A stretch of 64,000 nt of DNA, taken from contig JAXRKP010000486.1 of NCBI GenBank assembly GCA_037039925.1, positions 220,001-284,000 on the forward strand. Direction: 5' to 3'. Below are positions 10,230-24,600 of this stretch, piece by piece. The notes beneath the pieces are model-generated. The model searched no databases. It saw nothing but the letters and a program-made list of their open reading frames with translations, and was not told the DNA's origin. This DNA comes from Doris montereyensis. Lineage: Eukaryota > Mollusca > Gastropoda > Nudibranchia > Dorididae. Numbering within the stretch: the first letter of the stretch is position 1; each line of letters begins with the position of its first letter. The translations under genes and the position numbers were made by a program.

Positions 10230-12400
10230 CAAAGGGAATAATAAATATTCATGATGTAATAGGATAATTAATATTCAAACTTCCAAGTCTTACATTTCTG
10301 CTTCACATGTATGTGTACGTAACCATATTTTTTTCTAATAAGCGCCCTTTGGGCGTGAACGTAAGGCGGGTGACCGCTTATTAAGGATAATAAAGAAAAT
10401 ATAGGAATGTAATAAAAAAGCCAAATCATCACATTATGTCAACAACTATGCACATCATGTGTAGTGTCAGACTTCACATAATGCAATATTATGACAACTG
10501 CCTGTCACTTGTCACTACGTCTAGTGTCAAAGTGACCTACTACTGCTTCTACTAGTTTTCTCTACTACTACATGAGCTGACAACCTATCATTTCACCCTC
10601 TAGATGGGCAGTCTAGGCCTACACCAACGCAAGGCCCACAAATCCTTTCGTCTTTTTCTTTATAAATGACTTCCACTTCCAGCACTGAATAGTGAATATT
10701 GTTAAACTACAATCCTTTTGCCTTTTTATTTTATTTATTAATCACTTCCAGCACTGAGTGAATGCTGTTAATGTTAAACAATGCTTTTTGTCTCTTTCTC
10801 AACTTTCTAGTAGTGAGAATGGGTTTAAGGGGTGGAGATTTTTTTAAGGCATGGATGTTCATTAGGAAGAATACCGGTAGATTTAAATTGAGCTTAATTC
10901 ACATGATTTCAATTAATATTAATTACAAACGATTCTGATGATAATTATTGTGACAGGTGAAAGGGAATAGATTGTTTTATAATTTGACACTAACTGAGAA
11001 AAGGCTTGATTGTCCCTTTTTGCTCATTTTCCCTTTTTTAAACAAGGTCCTTATAAAAATACTAAACTACACACATTGACTTGACAAATTACAATATTCT
11101 TTCAACAGTTGTGATTTTATTTCAAAATTGTCATGTCTGTCAAGAGGTTGTATATTACCAATATCAGACCTCACATTAATTACAATATAAAGCAATAAAG
11201 GCAAGATAGAAGAAGTCAAGCAGTTTAGTGAAGGTTTGGGAATCAATGAAAACAGTGTCAAGCATGTAATTTCATGAAGTAAAAGCTCCTGTAAGTGGCA
11301 TGTCAGTCACACACATACGCATTTAATTAGTCTATTTTGACAAAAGAACATTTGAGCCCCAAGTAAATCAAAAATCCTATATAACGTAATGATAAAATTT
11401 CCAAGAATCTACTCATATCTTTTCTATAAATTTCTTCAAATTCATCTTCAGAAAATGTTTACTTCCCCAAGGTAAGATTAAAAAGATTTAACACCTAAGT
11501 GACCACTGACGAATATACTCGCAACTCGCCGTAGCTATGCCAGGACCGCCAACGAGTCTTCACGCATTTGGTTGACCTTTATCAGAGTCCACGGTTCCGG
11601 TCCTGAGGTAACATTCAGACAGTGTGGGCTTGGTCACTCAGATGTTAAGATATTGAGTGCTATGTTTTGGATTTCATTTTCTGTATTTCTTTCGGGGTTC
11701 TTTTCTTATTTTTTAATAGCTTTTTCTCCCCACGCCAACTTAACCCTAAACCCCTTTTCCTCTACCAGGAAACACCAAAGCAAAGTCAGTCATTATAACA
11801 GACACCACTAAAACAGCATTGACATTTTTCAGCTGGTCTTCTTGGTACATCAAAGCAGAGCTTAATTACAAGTACAAGACTAAATTATTAGTTGTATATA
11901 ACAATGGAGAAAATCATAAAAGAAATTAAATGTAAATAATACTTTACAAATGATACTGTAAGGCTAAAAAAATAATGCCCCTCTCAAAGAAACAAACAAC
12001 AAATGAATTTTAAAACTCAATTGCTTCAATAGAAAAGAAAAGAAAGAATTGAATAAACGTGAAAACAAATGCATTGACTTGTGAAAATTGACTTTCTCAA
12101 ACTGTAGTCATTTCTACATGGAATGAATTCCCTGAAGAGAATCCTGTATTTTACAGCATCAGGCAATATTTTTTCAAACAAAAGACAAAACTAAAAATAT
12201 ATATAAACAAATAAGAAAAGACAATCATAAACGTATGTATATGAATAACAACACTAATGTAAAATGATTTACATAACATGCAATTACAAGTCACCACTGG
12301 TAACAATAACGGCTACGAATAAACTTACACACATGGTTCTCATGCTGGCTGACACAGAGCACAAAAGCAGCACACACGTGAAGGACTACAGAGGAGACCA
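10230..12400. other. Spacer downstream of NAP1
   Basis: AT-rich, no exon recognised. A short hairpin lies at about 10338-10384, with TAATAAGCG at one end and CGCTTATTA at the other, consistent with a tiny palindromic relic. Confidence 0.35.
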
Positions 12401-12421
12401 ACAGAGTAGGGTGAGAAATTG

Positions 12422-12427
12422 TTTATT
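12422..12427 (-). terminator. Candidate poly(A) signal of NAP1
   Basis: AATAAA on the minus strand, about 180 bases past the inferred NAP1 stop codon. No other canonical signal is nearer to the stop. Not tested by transcript data. Confidence 0.5.
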
Positions 12428-12606
12428 TATCCGTCAGATAAAATTACAAAGCAATAACTGAATCAATGCGCATAGAGATAGCATTAACATTGATATTTTT
12501 GTTTTGTCCCCAGCTCAATGGAAATTTTCCCTTCCTTTGTTGTAGATACAAGTTATCACAATCAACGACAAACAGTCCTTTCGCCATTCCACAAGAACTC
12601 TGTGGC

Positions 12607-12641
12607 CTACTGCTGATTGCAATCATTAGCTTTCCCTCAGC
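12607..12641 (-). CDS. NAP1L: NAP1 coding exon 15 (terminal)
   Basis: Strong acceptor CCTTTTTTCTCAG just upstream. In the needed frame it ends A-N-D-C-N-Q-Q-stop, matching the family ending (vertebrate C-K-Q-Q, a CaaX-like box). The frame from exon 14 reaches it only if the CCC at 12634-12636 (GGG on the minus strand) should be four bases. Confidence 0.75.
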
Positions 12642-15600
12642 CTGAGAAAAAAGGTGGGAAAAGAGCACATGAGACACACATAAATAAAACTTACAATCAT
12701 TTAACATGTTGTGTTCTGTACTAATAATCTGCTACGGAGACGGCAAAAATGTCACTCCTTCGGGGGAAAAATTCTACGATGTTATTTCCATTTTTAGTTA
12801 TATCTATTTATCCGTCTCTAACCTCAAAATAAGAAACTTCCTTTAAAACAGTGGAAAATTGGTAGGCTTGCAGGGTTAATTCTTCTAGCTATAAAAGGTT
12901 GCTTTTGTTTGGGGTTTTTTTCAAAGTCTGTTTCACCATAAGCTATTGGAACATAAAAAGAATTACAGTGGACACCTGATATGTCGACATTAACTAGACC
13001 AACATGTGTCAATAAAAAGGTCGAGATAAGGAAAGGCAAATACTGATGATTTGTAGGACCCCGCTTGAATGTAATAATAACGGGGGCTTTTGCAATGCTT
13101 GGTGAGACACACATGGTTCAAAGTAAGCCAGCGAGACAGACGATGTGGAGAGAGATAGCTGTTGCCTGATGATGTCAATGTATGTGTGCGCGTGTTCGTC
13201 ATGATTGACTCAATACTCTGCCTTCATGTAAGTCCTTAAGTGAGAGGGATTGAAGGAAATAGGGGGAGTTGTTGACATAACATAAGAGTAAGAGGCAAGC
13301 TTTTGGGGTGGTTTTGTTGTTTTGTTTGTTTGTTGTTGGGGTTTTTTTTGGGGGGGTGGGGGGGTGCCCCGACAATCATGTTGAGAAAATAAGAATGCCA
13401 ACATAGGTGGTGCCCACTGTAAATTTTTAAAAACTGCGAATCAAGAATGGCATGTACATGAGGAGAAATAAATGATGCCTCTTCATTGTCATTTCAATAA
13501 ATTCATCTTATAATAGTAACAAAAATAACAATAATAATGGGATCATTGGTTCACACCCTAAAAAGGCAACATTGATCAAGTGACTACAGACTAAGCTATC
13601 ATTTTTTATCAAATCCAAGATTTCATGTCTACCAAAGTAAAACAAAACTCCCAAATTAAACAGTAATATTAAACTCCTTAAGAAATTAGCAACTGAAAAC
13701 GGCTCCAAAATCAAAATAAACTGGGAGATAGCCATTTTCTTAATTAGAAATCGAGCAACACTTTCTTCATACATTTAAACAAAACAACGTAAAATCTAAA
13801 CAAAAATAAGGATGAATGAATACAAATGATAACCAATGTGAAAATCAAAGTAGAGATAATGTTTCAATGTCCAAGGTCCAACATAAAAAACACTGCTTCT
13901 GTTTATTGATAACCTATGTAGTGTAAATTTCTCATGTTGACAACAAATAGCGTAACAAAATCCCTGCAGCTGAGCATTTCCAGGACTTTCATCCAATTCC
14001 ATAATACCACTTAATCGTGCCATGAGTATTCAGACATATCACAACAACTAGTTGACACAAAACAGTTTTTTTATATCTGTATTTAATATGATTCACCATA
14101 CCATGGGTACTTGAACAAGCATATATAAAAGATAAAACCAGTTGGTATAAGACATTGACATGAGCCAGCCATTGAATACAGTTTCTAGACATGTTCTTCA
14201 CATACCCTAAGATTTAGCATGTTTCATGCTATACAGGTAAACATATCGGGTGAGTGAAAACTGCCAAGACTTTTGCGGTATAATTTTAGCTAAACTGTGT
14301 CATAGATCAGTACAATTTTTGGTCATAAATATACAGTAGAGATAATCTGACGAACTTGTTTATCTGACACAAAAAAGTGGTAACCAAATCTTTTTCCTCT
14401 ATTTTATGTATTGATAGACTGACAATTCGCTGTTCCGATTCCGATGCAGGATGAGAGCGAACAAAACTGCAAGAATTTAAAAGAAAAAAACTGTTTGATA
14501 ATCCAACATGAATTCCTGGGCAGGTACGATACTATTACCCATTAGTTAAACTGGGACTGGACTGACGAGTTTTGGACCAAAAGGGCGATTTCCTGTTCTT
14601 TGCACATTCGGGTAGAATGATCATTTATGGCACAAAAATGTCCATATGACGTATAATTATTTTTTTTACAAAATATTTTGGTACGCAAGGGTAGGTAAAA
14701 CCAGCCAAAATTTTGACGTAAATTAACCTAACACTGACTGAGAAAATGGCAGTAAAAACCCGTATATTGGCGGTTAATCGCCAAATGTGGCAGCACACGA
14801 TATTTGACCTCGTTTGCCGACGACAATCTGCGCATCTCCCGTCGCTGTGTGATATAAGAGGCATTGCGCGTCAGTATGTATGTAAACACGCGCACAAGCA
14901 TAGGATATAGAGGAAAAAAACAAAAAACTCATTTCGATGTCTGTTTTCACAACAGTGCACATGTAAACCTAGATTTATAATCCTATTTACATAAGTAACA
15001 ATGCCAGAGACTCGAAAGAGTAAGGGGGCTGCTACAACAAGGAAACCCGTCTGAAGCGTTTGTTTTGTGTTATTTTCTGTTGATTTTTTTACTTGCACTT
15101 TTCTCGAAATGTAGTTTTCCCACACTAAAATTCTATCTCCTCTGCCATTTACCGGACGATTCGTATTATATTAGGCACACAGGTTCCTCTTGTCAATGTT
15201 AATAGAATGAAGTCGTTTTTTTTAAAAATAACTTTTTGAGAATTTTGTTGTAATAAAAACACCGTTTTTGTACATTCACGATATATAGTATTTTCAAAAA
15301 TTCATTAAAAAACAAACTATCCAAAATATCGGAAAAAAACCTGACGTCACTCTTTAGATATTGAATGGAAAGGACGATCTGCACAGGTTTTGAGTGATTT
15401 TATTCATAACTATGGGAGGAAATAGATTTTGAAAATTGAGTCAAAATCCAAAATGGTGGCCGTTTCTATGGCAACCAAGGACGCTACAAACTTTTCAATG
15501 ATATAGGATGACTGTATTTTGACAGTTACTCATGTACATACTAAAAGCGAAAACTTATACTCAAAAGCAAAAAAAAATCACTTCACTTGCTTGCTCATCG

Positions 15601-18600
15601 AATGGCGTGTGACAATCACAGGGCAAATGGGACTATCCAACGCAGTCACATCAAATCTAATCTACCTATTAGTTTTGTGACCAAAAGTTGTACGTGTCTG
15701 TCCCCCGGTTTAGCTAAAATTAAGTCTTGGGAGTTTGGGTTTTTTGACTCGCCCAATATAATCCTTTTTCAAATTATTCACTTCTTGCGGCAAAATTTGT
15801 TCATCAATTTATTGTGAGACTAAAATGTATACATAGAAAATTATGAGTGTAACCTGTCTACCCAAAGAAAAGCTCACTACACCAAGCAACAAAATTGAAT
15901 ACTGTAATAAATATAATTGTAGCCATTTACCTAGAGCAATACAATTTACAACAAGTACTGTGGGAAAGAAAGTATACGATGCAAAGTGTGAAATCTATGA
16001 AGCTAAGACAAGCTCTCTTATAAATAATATGAAAAACACCACACAATAAGCCAATCTAAAATGCTTTTGGTTATTCAGAATCCACTGAAAGCGCCTAATT
16101 TGAACATGCTCGAGAAAACCAATCAAAAGCAAAGATTTCTTCACATAAATTTTCAAATAAGTTAAAAAGAGGGAAGATCTGATACGTCATGAGTATGTGG
16201 GGAGGAGACTTGTTATAAAAACCAGCAACTAGTTCATGCCAAATCATAATCTTTGCACTGGACACTAGTTTCATAAGCTCCTTTCAAATTCGGTTTACCT
16301 GTCAACTCTAGAGGAATCTTGAACTTTCAACACAACATGTGTACAACAGACTTCAAGAATTTATCATCTATCTCTCTAGCCATCGAGTCTAACCTAAGAA
16401 AGTACTTTATATTAATTATAAAGAATGCCAGTAACCCTTTATGTGCCGAATGCTCCCAGTTCAAACATTCTTTTTGTGTGGTAACATGGTACACCAGGAC
16501 GGATTAAATGATTATCCAACTTCAACAAGATACAATTGTACTATTCTTTTGTGGTAAAATGTCAACACATCCCAGCAATGAAATATAATCAATCCTTTAT
16601 TTGAGCTTATTCCCATATTCGCCCACTTGTAGTTGAGTTTTTAGATGTATATGATGAAACTATCCTCTGATGAATTTTTTATTTAATTTGATCCACATCC
16701 ACAACTAAGGTATCTCGGGGGTTATGGTAGTATTTTTAATTTTGCCCGGACTGCCCTGTAAACAGTCGCGGGATCTTTGACTAGTGTTGTGATCTGCACA
16801 AGGGACCTCCTTTTTATCATCAGTCTCTGATGGGACTAGGTGTCGATCCATCTACCTGGGCCAAGGGGGTAGCATTTACTTGAGAGAAACTTAAGAAAAC
16901 ATTTCAACCTGCCCAGACACGAACCCATGACTTTTTATTGAGAGGCCAATATCTTACCTCTGGACTACCATTACCAAATCCCCCTCTGATCAGAAGAATA
17001 AGCTTTACTTCAAAACCTTAGCCCAACTATTTCGTTAAAATGTAAATTTACACTACTCAAGGAAGATACAAAAAGGCTGAATTCATCATATAACACAACC
17101 AAAGTAGAAAGGCCACAAAGAGAAAATAACGGGAATAAAAATAAAATAAAAGCACAGAGAAAATAAACCAGAGCTACAAAAAGCAACAACAAACAGAATT
17201 ACAATGTAGTGTAGTAACAGGCTGATATTGAATTTAACCCACCCACCATATGCAGCGACCTAGGGTGAATTAAGAGGTTTGTTTCTTTTGTTTTGTTGAA
17301 ATTTACCCAGTTCACCATTGTGGTTATCTCAGGGTAAATTAAGGTTTGTTTGTTTCTTTAAAATTTACCACATCCACCATTGCGGTGTTCTCAGGGTGAA
17401 TTAAGAGGAAACAGCAAGATGAAAAATAAGTGAAAAAAAGAAAAAAGAAAGAAGTAGGACCTACCAGTAGCACCCGCCAACTGCCCGTGAATTAAGAGGA
17501 AGCAGCAAGATGAAAATTAAGTGAAAGAGGAAACGGGGAAGAAAGTAGGACCTGCCAGCAGCCCCTGCCAACCACTCACAAGAGGCTGACAGGTTTGACC
17601 CCAGCTGATGATGGCAAAAAACTTTTCGAGCATGTGTGTGTGTGATATCATATTGCATGTCTTATCTTAGGTATAAAAAAATAAATAATAATTTAAAAAT
17701 TTTTAAAAATTTTTAAAAAATAAATAATAATAAAAAATATATAAATATATCTGAGAGAGAGTGAGTGAGTGGGAGAGTGAGTGGGAGAGAGTGAGAGAAA
17801 GAGGAGATAGAGAAATAGGAGAGGGAAAGAAGAGATAGAAAGAGGAAAGAGAGAAAGAGGAAAGAGAAAAAGAGAAAAAAAGGGAGAGAAAGATGGAGAG
17901 GAACAGGGAGGAGGGGGGGAAGGGGAATTTACCCATTTGCGGTGATATCAGGATGAATTAATAGGAAAACAGAAAGATGAAAGGACAAGTGAAAGGAAAG
18001 AAGAACATACCAGTTTTTTTAAGTTTTTTTCATTGAAATTTACCCTATCTACCATTGCAGTGATCTCAGGGTGAACTCTGAGGAAACAGCAAGATGAGCT
18101 TTAAGTGAACGAAGGACAGGAAAAAAGTAGGACCTACCAGCTGCACCCGCCCACCACCCATGAACCTACCAGCAGCAACTGCCAACCGCCCACAGAAAGG
18201 AGAGAGGGGGAGAGAGAGAGAGAGAGAGAGAGATATGGAGGGAGGGGAGGGTGAGGGGAGCGAGAGAGAGAGGGAGGGATTAAGTTACTTTGCGAGCTGT
18301 TTGTCTCCAAGTGAAATGTTTGACAACCAGGTTGCCAAAAGAAATAAGTAAACCATATTCAACTCAGTAGCACTACTATATTGAAGGTCAACAAACAAAC
18401 CCTCCCCTCTCTTCACCCCAATATGCCTGTCTTGAACACCATAGATAAAGCACATTCCAGAAGGAAGGAATAATCAAACTGCACTTTCACACCACATGTA
18501 ACTCACAATATCAATGCAAGAAAATTAAGCTATCAAATGAACAAGCTGACAGTTAAATAGTAAAGAGCGGCAAGTCGTCATGGCTAGGGAAAAGATGGTA

Positions 18601-21600
18601 AGTATCAAGTAATACAAGTAATGGGGGAAAGCCGTTTAAAATGTTGATGTGGAAGCAATATGGTTCCACCTTGCCCAGTGTCCCTCATCATAATAATATA
18701 CAGAAAAGAGCAAAATTAAAATCAAATGCCGAAACTGTGAAATCAGAACAATAAAAATGTCAGTGCTCGACTATGTTGGGAGGATGGTGATAACACAAAA
18801 AATACCATTTTCTGTCATGCCTTGAGAAATAGATAGTTGTCTTAAGCATAAATCGTCCACTGATGGGATGATTAGAGGAAATTTAGATCCGATTGATCAG
18901 TAGGGTGTTTGGCATCAGAATAATCCTGCGACTATCATCACATACACTTGATGCTTATGATCCTCTTGCTCTTAATTGTCTTTTCATCACAATAAAATGG
19001 TTTCTGTTTCCGCCGCTTAGGCCCCTGTGACAGGTGTCCGGTTCTATTCACTCCCTAAAAACTTTGTGATCCTTGTACACAAACAAAGTAGGCGCCAATA
19101 CAAATAAAATTTCAAACTGAAGAGGTGAGGAGATGACTGCTTATATTTCAAGAAGGAAAAGAAGGTAAAAATGAATCCAATAAAAGGCAACAATAGCAGC
19201 AAACATGTTTAACTCAGCAACATACACAAACCATGATACACAACGAGAGGATCATCACTTAAAGCTTTGCCCTTTTTATTCATCTCTATTTTTTATTTGA
19301 TTTACCCACATCCATGACTAGAATGACCGGGGGGGGATTAGTTTGCCCAGTAAATGTAAACGGCCAAGAACTTTGTGATCTACACATGGGACCTCCTTTG
19401 TATCGAATGTCACTGATGGGAGTAGGTGTCGATCTACTTACCTGGACCTAACGTTTCGACATGTTGGGGCTTGAACCCATGACTATTTGGTTGAAAGGCC
19501 AGACTATCGAGGACCTACCAGTAGCTCTTACCAACCACCCTTTAATTAAGAGGAAATAGCAAATTGATTGATGGGGGGAATGCAAGAAGTAGGATCTACC
19601 AGTAGCACCCGCCAATCACCCACCTATCAAATGGCGCAGAAGCCTTTCCTCCCCCTCCATGTCTCCACAAATTTATTTCTTCATCTTCCTGTTATCTGTA
19701 CTTTAAGTACAATGGATGCAATCTATTTTATAAAATAGAAATTACCAGTGCAAGGAACCTCAAAATGGAAGGAGTGTTAACAAAGGCCTTTTCCATTGTG
19801 TTCCTGTAAGCTTGTAAGAGATGTCCTCTCGTTAATATTTACATGCAAACAACAGTAGAATACAAAAGGAAAAACAATTCTGAGACAGGATGCGTACCAC
19901 CACAATTTGAAAAAGACTTATCTGTGAAGTCACTAGGCTGAATCCTATTAAAGTATAGAAAAAAAAACAATTTTTAAAAAGAAAAGGATAAAAAAATAGG
20001 GGTAAGTATGAATCGTACAACTGACAATGCTGAGATTTTGATGTGTTGTTGGAACAAATGTTGCTCTGTGAATAAGGACACTCTTGAAAAATAAAAACCC
20101 TGAAATATAGACCAGCATCCCATATGTACCTAAAGCTTTAGTCCAGAAATAAATTATATGTCAACTTTGCCTTCTCCATTGTTTTCTATTCAAGCTTCAG
20201 GGAAAGGAGGTAAATATCAATGTATTTATAAATTTGAACAAAGACCTTTGTTTCATTGCAATTTATCGTATCCACCACGTGTATTCATGGTTATTTTTGG
20301 TGTTATATTATTGTCACCATAATCGGACCAAATTTCTCTGTTCAGACATAAATGATTCTGATTGACCATATGGGTCAGGGAGAAACAGGAGCAAGAAAGA
20401 AGACTATCAATAAATAAGGTTTTCAATTGATCGCTCAACTGAAAATCCTTTTATCATCATCATGGACAACAAAGAGATAGTCCAATACCATGACATACGA
20501 GAACAGCAAACTGTATAATGGGGTAATTATTTTGCTGAATTGAGTCACACTTTAAGTACTGAAGGAGACACTTCAAACTGTAAACACGAAAAAAGAAAGA
20601 ACAATGAAGAGCTGAATATGAGACTATGCAACTAGCAGTGATATCTTAGCCTTATCTTTTGATAACCACTGTCTGTTGATGTGAGCAAATCAGTCCAACG
20701 GGAATGTGTATTTTTCCATTCTTCCACAGGGAAAAAAATTACCCTACAAGTGAAACAGACTTTGACTCCCAACCTGCATAAAACTTTCTCCATCCAAACT
20801 TGGCAAGCAATAAATAAAGCGCACTAAATTTCATAATATACATGTGTCTATATAATGAATGAGAAATGAACTCACCGTTGGATTGAAGTCAGGATCATTC
20901 TCTTCATCATAATCTTCATCATCACCCTAATGAAGAAACACAATTTGAAATTACACATACTATTCGTATTGTCCTCAATCTGTCATTTAAATTCCAATCA
21001 TTGTAAAACTAAATCTTGCTGATGGGTATCATATGTGCCAATTTTGAATTTCTCAATACTAAATATAGGAACATTTAAAACAAACAAAAGTCCTCAATCA
21101 TGGGGGGGGTTGCTTGTAAAACTTCACAATTAACATTTATTGAAGATTCTTTGATTTCTTAAAGTTATTCTATGCTTACAAGTTTGTACAACTATCACTT
21201 GACCTATGTTTCATTGTTAGCCAGGAACCAAACACCCCATCCCCCTGGGAAAATTTCAAACATACATTAGCTTCAAGTTGACCAAATTACTACTCTCAAA
21301 ACAGTCGTTATAAATCTAATAAGTGTCATCTCCGAGCAGTATGACCCGTGAAAGGTCAATAGGATAAAAATTAAGATTAAAAGGTGAAACCTTTTATTTT
21401 TCGCCATGAACATTCTTTAAAAAGCATCGTCAATTTTGGGAATAAGAATCTGATATAGCATTCAGGCAAAGGACACTTTTGTTTATTTGATTTACCCACA
21501 TCCACAACTAAGGTGATCTCTGGGTTTTTAGTAGGATTTTAATTTTGCCCGGACTGCCTTGTAAACAGCCAAGGGATCTTTTTACCTTCAGCAGGGCTCA

Positions 21601-24600
21601 AACCCACTACCTTTTGGTTCAGAGACCGACACCTTGCCTCTGGACTACCGAGTCCTCGGCAAAGGATAGATCATAAGGCCAAGATTAAATGATAGCTATG
21701 ATACAACTGCGTGTCTCCTTGCCATGAGAATATCTGCATCAAGAAGTAATGTTATTTAACAAAACTACAAAGGAATATAGCAACTCCATCCGCTGTGACA
21801 TTTACAAAAGTTTATGACAAAACATGAACGGCCTAACAATAACAAAAAAGAAAGATATGGAATGTAAGATGTACTAACCTCTTCATTCTCATCATCTTCA
21901 TACTGAAAAAGAAGATGAAAATCAAGATGTAATCATGCATGTAAAACAGCTTCATCAAAAACTTAACCGTTACTGCCTAATCTTTAAACTTTTCAACCAT
22001 CATATTTTATAATAAGAAATATTACAATAACACATTCTTAGCATTATTCCTTTCTTATCATCCACATCCCATTATTACTGCGTCTCATAGAGCAAACAAA
22101 TTTGTTCTAAATTGCCAGTTTCAACTTTGGGGCCTTTCATTAGCATTTCAAAATCACTACGTCACTCCTTTCTTGCAAATGCACCTCAATTATGATTTAT
22201 TCAACCAGGGTCACCTATATCATAGAGGCCTGGGATAAAAATAAAAATAAAATTAGAGAACAATTTTTTATTGATTTTTTAAAACAATAATAACACAATA
22301 GTTTTCACGAGAGTACCCTCCACCTGAATGCCCGTTTTGCCTAAGTACCCGTTTTTCTGATGGAACCGAGTTTTTTCTATCACAATCGCAACTCTGTGTG
22401 CCCGCCCACAAAAACTCTGTTGCCCGGTATGTCAGCAGCTTGTCAGTAACAAAAAAGCAAGAAATACCAAGTAAATGGTAATAAAATTACTCATAGCCCT
22501 TGTCTTTAGTTCAAAGACATGTAGGTCCATGTACTCATTTCAAAGTTAATCCCACCTCTTTGTTACATGTGTACTATGAACAGGTAACTAATCAGAGGAC
22601 TCAAAGCAAGCGAAGAAATAGAGCGATGATTTGATACCTCGATGACCCATGCTCAATGACGAGGGACTGTATGAAGTCTGTATGTGACATTGCATAGGAG
22701 CTAATGAACAATAGTTTAAAATGTATAACCAACAAATTAGCCAATCAAATGCGTCAAAGTAGGCTAGGGGGTGGAGCAATGAGTTACATACGTGTTCAAC
22801 GGTTTTGAATTCTTGTGTGGCCTTGCACAGGTAGCTGGCTATCGAATGAGTCTACAAATCTACGCTGCACAATAAAATCGAGACTGTCGCGACTGAATGA
22901 TCACTGTCTGGCACAAGACAATGGTTACTTTAATCTTGCCGATGAAGGTGACATGAGTTTGAAACATAAAAGGGATTTTAATGATACTTTATACCAATGG
23001 GTCGCGTTCAGGGTATAGTCCTATGGACCGCACAAGGCAATGTCGCCTGCATGCCCGCTCCGGGTGAGTGCCTGAATAAGTTACAAGTCTGAACAATTTG
23101 GAAATTATATACTCACTTCATCACCCTCTATAGCTTCTCCTGTGAAAAACAGCACGGCCTTGGGTATGATTCTCTCACGGATGAAATGTCCAATTTCAAA
23201 GTCAGCACCTAGCAAAGGTCTCAATTTCTTCATCCTAAAAAGTGCAATGATACAAAAAGTAGTGCTCAAATTGAAATAACATATAAATGAAAACATTCAC
23301 ACTCGTAAAAACATACAAACGTACAAAGGAGAAATACTTTAAAAGTCAATTTCATTATACCTGATACCATGCTAAAGCAAGGCAACACATCAAAAGAATA
23401 CTCCTATCTTTCTAAATTCTAAGAGCAGTCCTCAGTTCTGTTAAATGTATTTTACCCTCTGGCTTGGATAAAAACTTTATTTTAATAAGAAGAAAAAGGA
23501 AAGTTTAACCATCATTAAAGTTAAGTTTGCTTGTTTAAATCAAACCTGAAGCAATTGTATGTATTTCCCATTCTCTTTCACATGCTTTTTATAAGTAAAT
23601 AACAGGCAGGTGTACTTCTGAATTACTGTGAAGTTTTTTTATTATTATAATTTAGGCATTTTTTAAAACTGATAATCTCTTAGTCATATTTAAAAAAGGA
23701 AGAAATTACATGGCCAATTTATAAGACTCTTCATTTGGTCATGATAATTCTTTTCTTCCATCCTTTAAAAAAATGTCAAGCAAAGATGAATAAAATAATT
23801 TGTGCTTTATAATGTTTGCTTGTTTCTTTGAAATTTATCCTGTCCACTATTTAATCACATTTTAATCACATTGCGGTGATCTAGGGGTGAATTCAGTGGA
23901 AACAGCAAGTTGAAAGATAAGTGACAGAAGGAAAGGAAAGAAATAGGATCTACCAGCAGCCCCTGCCAACCACCCACTTGCTTTTTAAGCCTTAAAGGCA
24001 ATTTAAAAAAGAAATGATAATGATAATAATGATTTATGAATACAGATAAAAATTTAACAAATAATAAAAAGGGCAATTGAAACAGTCTTACCATTTCGGA
24101 CTCTGATCCTTCTGGAACTGAAAAAGGAGGAAGGGGTGAATTTTAATACAAATTTATTTTAAAAATAACAATTATAAATGTACAATGATAAGAAAAAATG
24201 TAACTGCCAACATTTTAAAGTAGACTCGAAAAAGTGAACTTATTCTAACTCGCACGACAGTCCGTAAAATGCCAGAAAACACTGATAATTTCACTGACTC
24301 AGGAATGAAGGACTGACATATGGATATCGACCTGACCCTTCTAAACATCAGAAGTCAGTAACAATGAAATGTTTCTTGACAAAAAATGAACGAAAGTGGG
24401 AAAACAACCGATGAGCCGGACAGAAGGACAAATGATGTTTGACAGTAAAAACCAGGACACGTGACAGATCTGATCTCAATACCATTGACCAAAAAGAATT
24501 GGTGAACTCACCTGTAGGAGGGCTGAAGAAATTAAAAAAAAGAATCAGCTTGCACTTGTTTTGTTACGGTTCTGGTGAGGCCACGACCTTTGTGCTTCTG

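Larger units (their letters stand above)
12642..20875 (-). other. NAP1 intron 14 (8.2 kb)
   Basis: The longest intron of the gene. It contains SINE-A copies (16675-16985, 19293-19512), a cluster of family C repeats (17.28-18.2 kb, 19.5 kb), purine-rich tracts at 17700-17920 and 18204-18275, and otherwise AT-rich sequence. I found no further NAP1-like exon or other gene in it. Confidence 0.7.
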
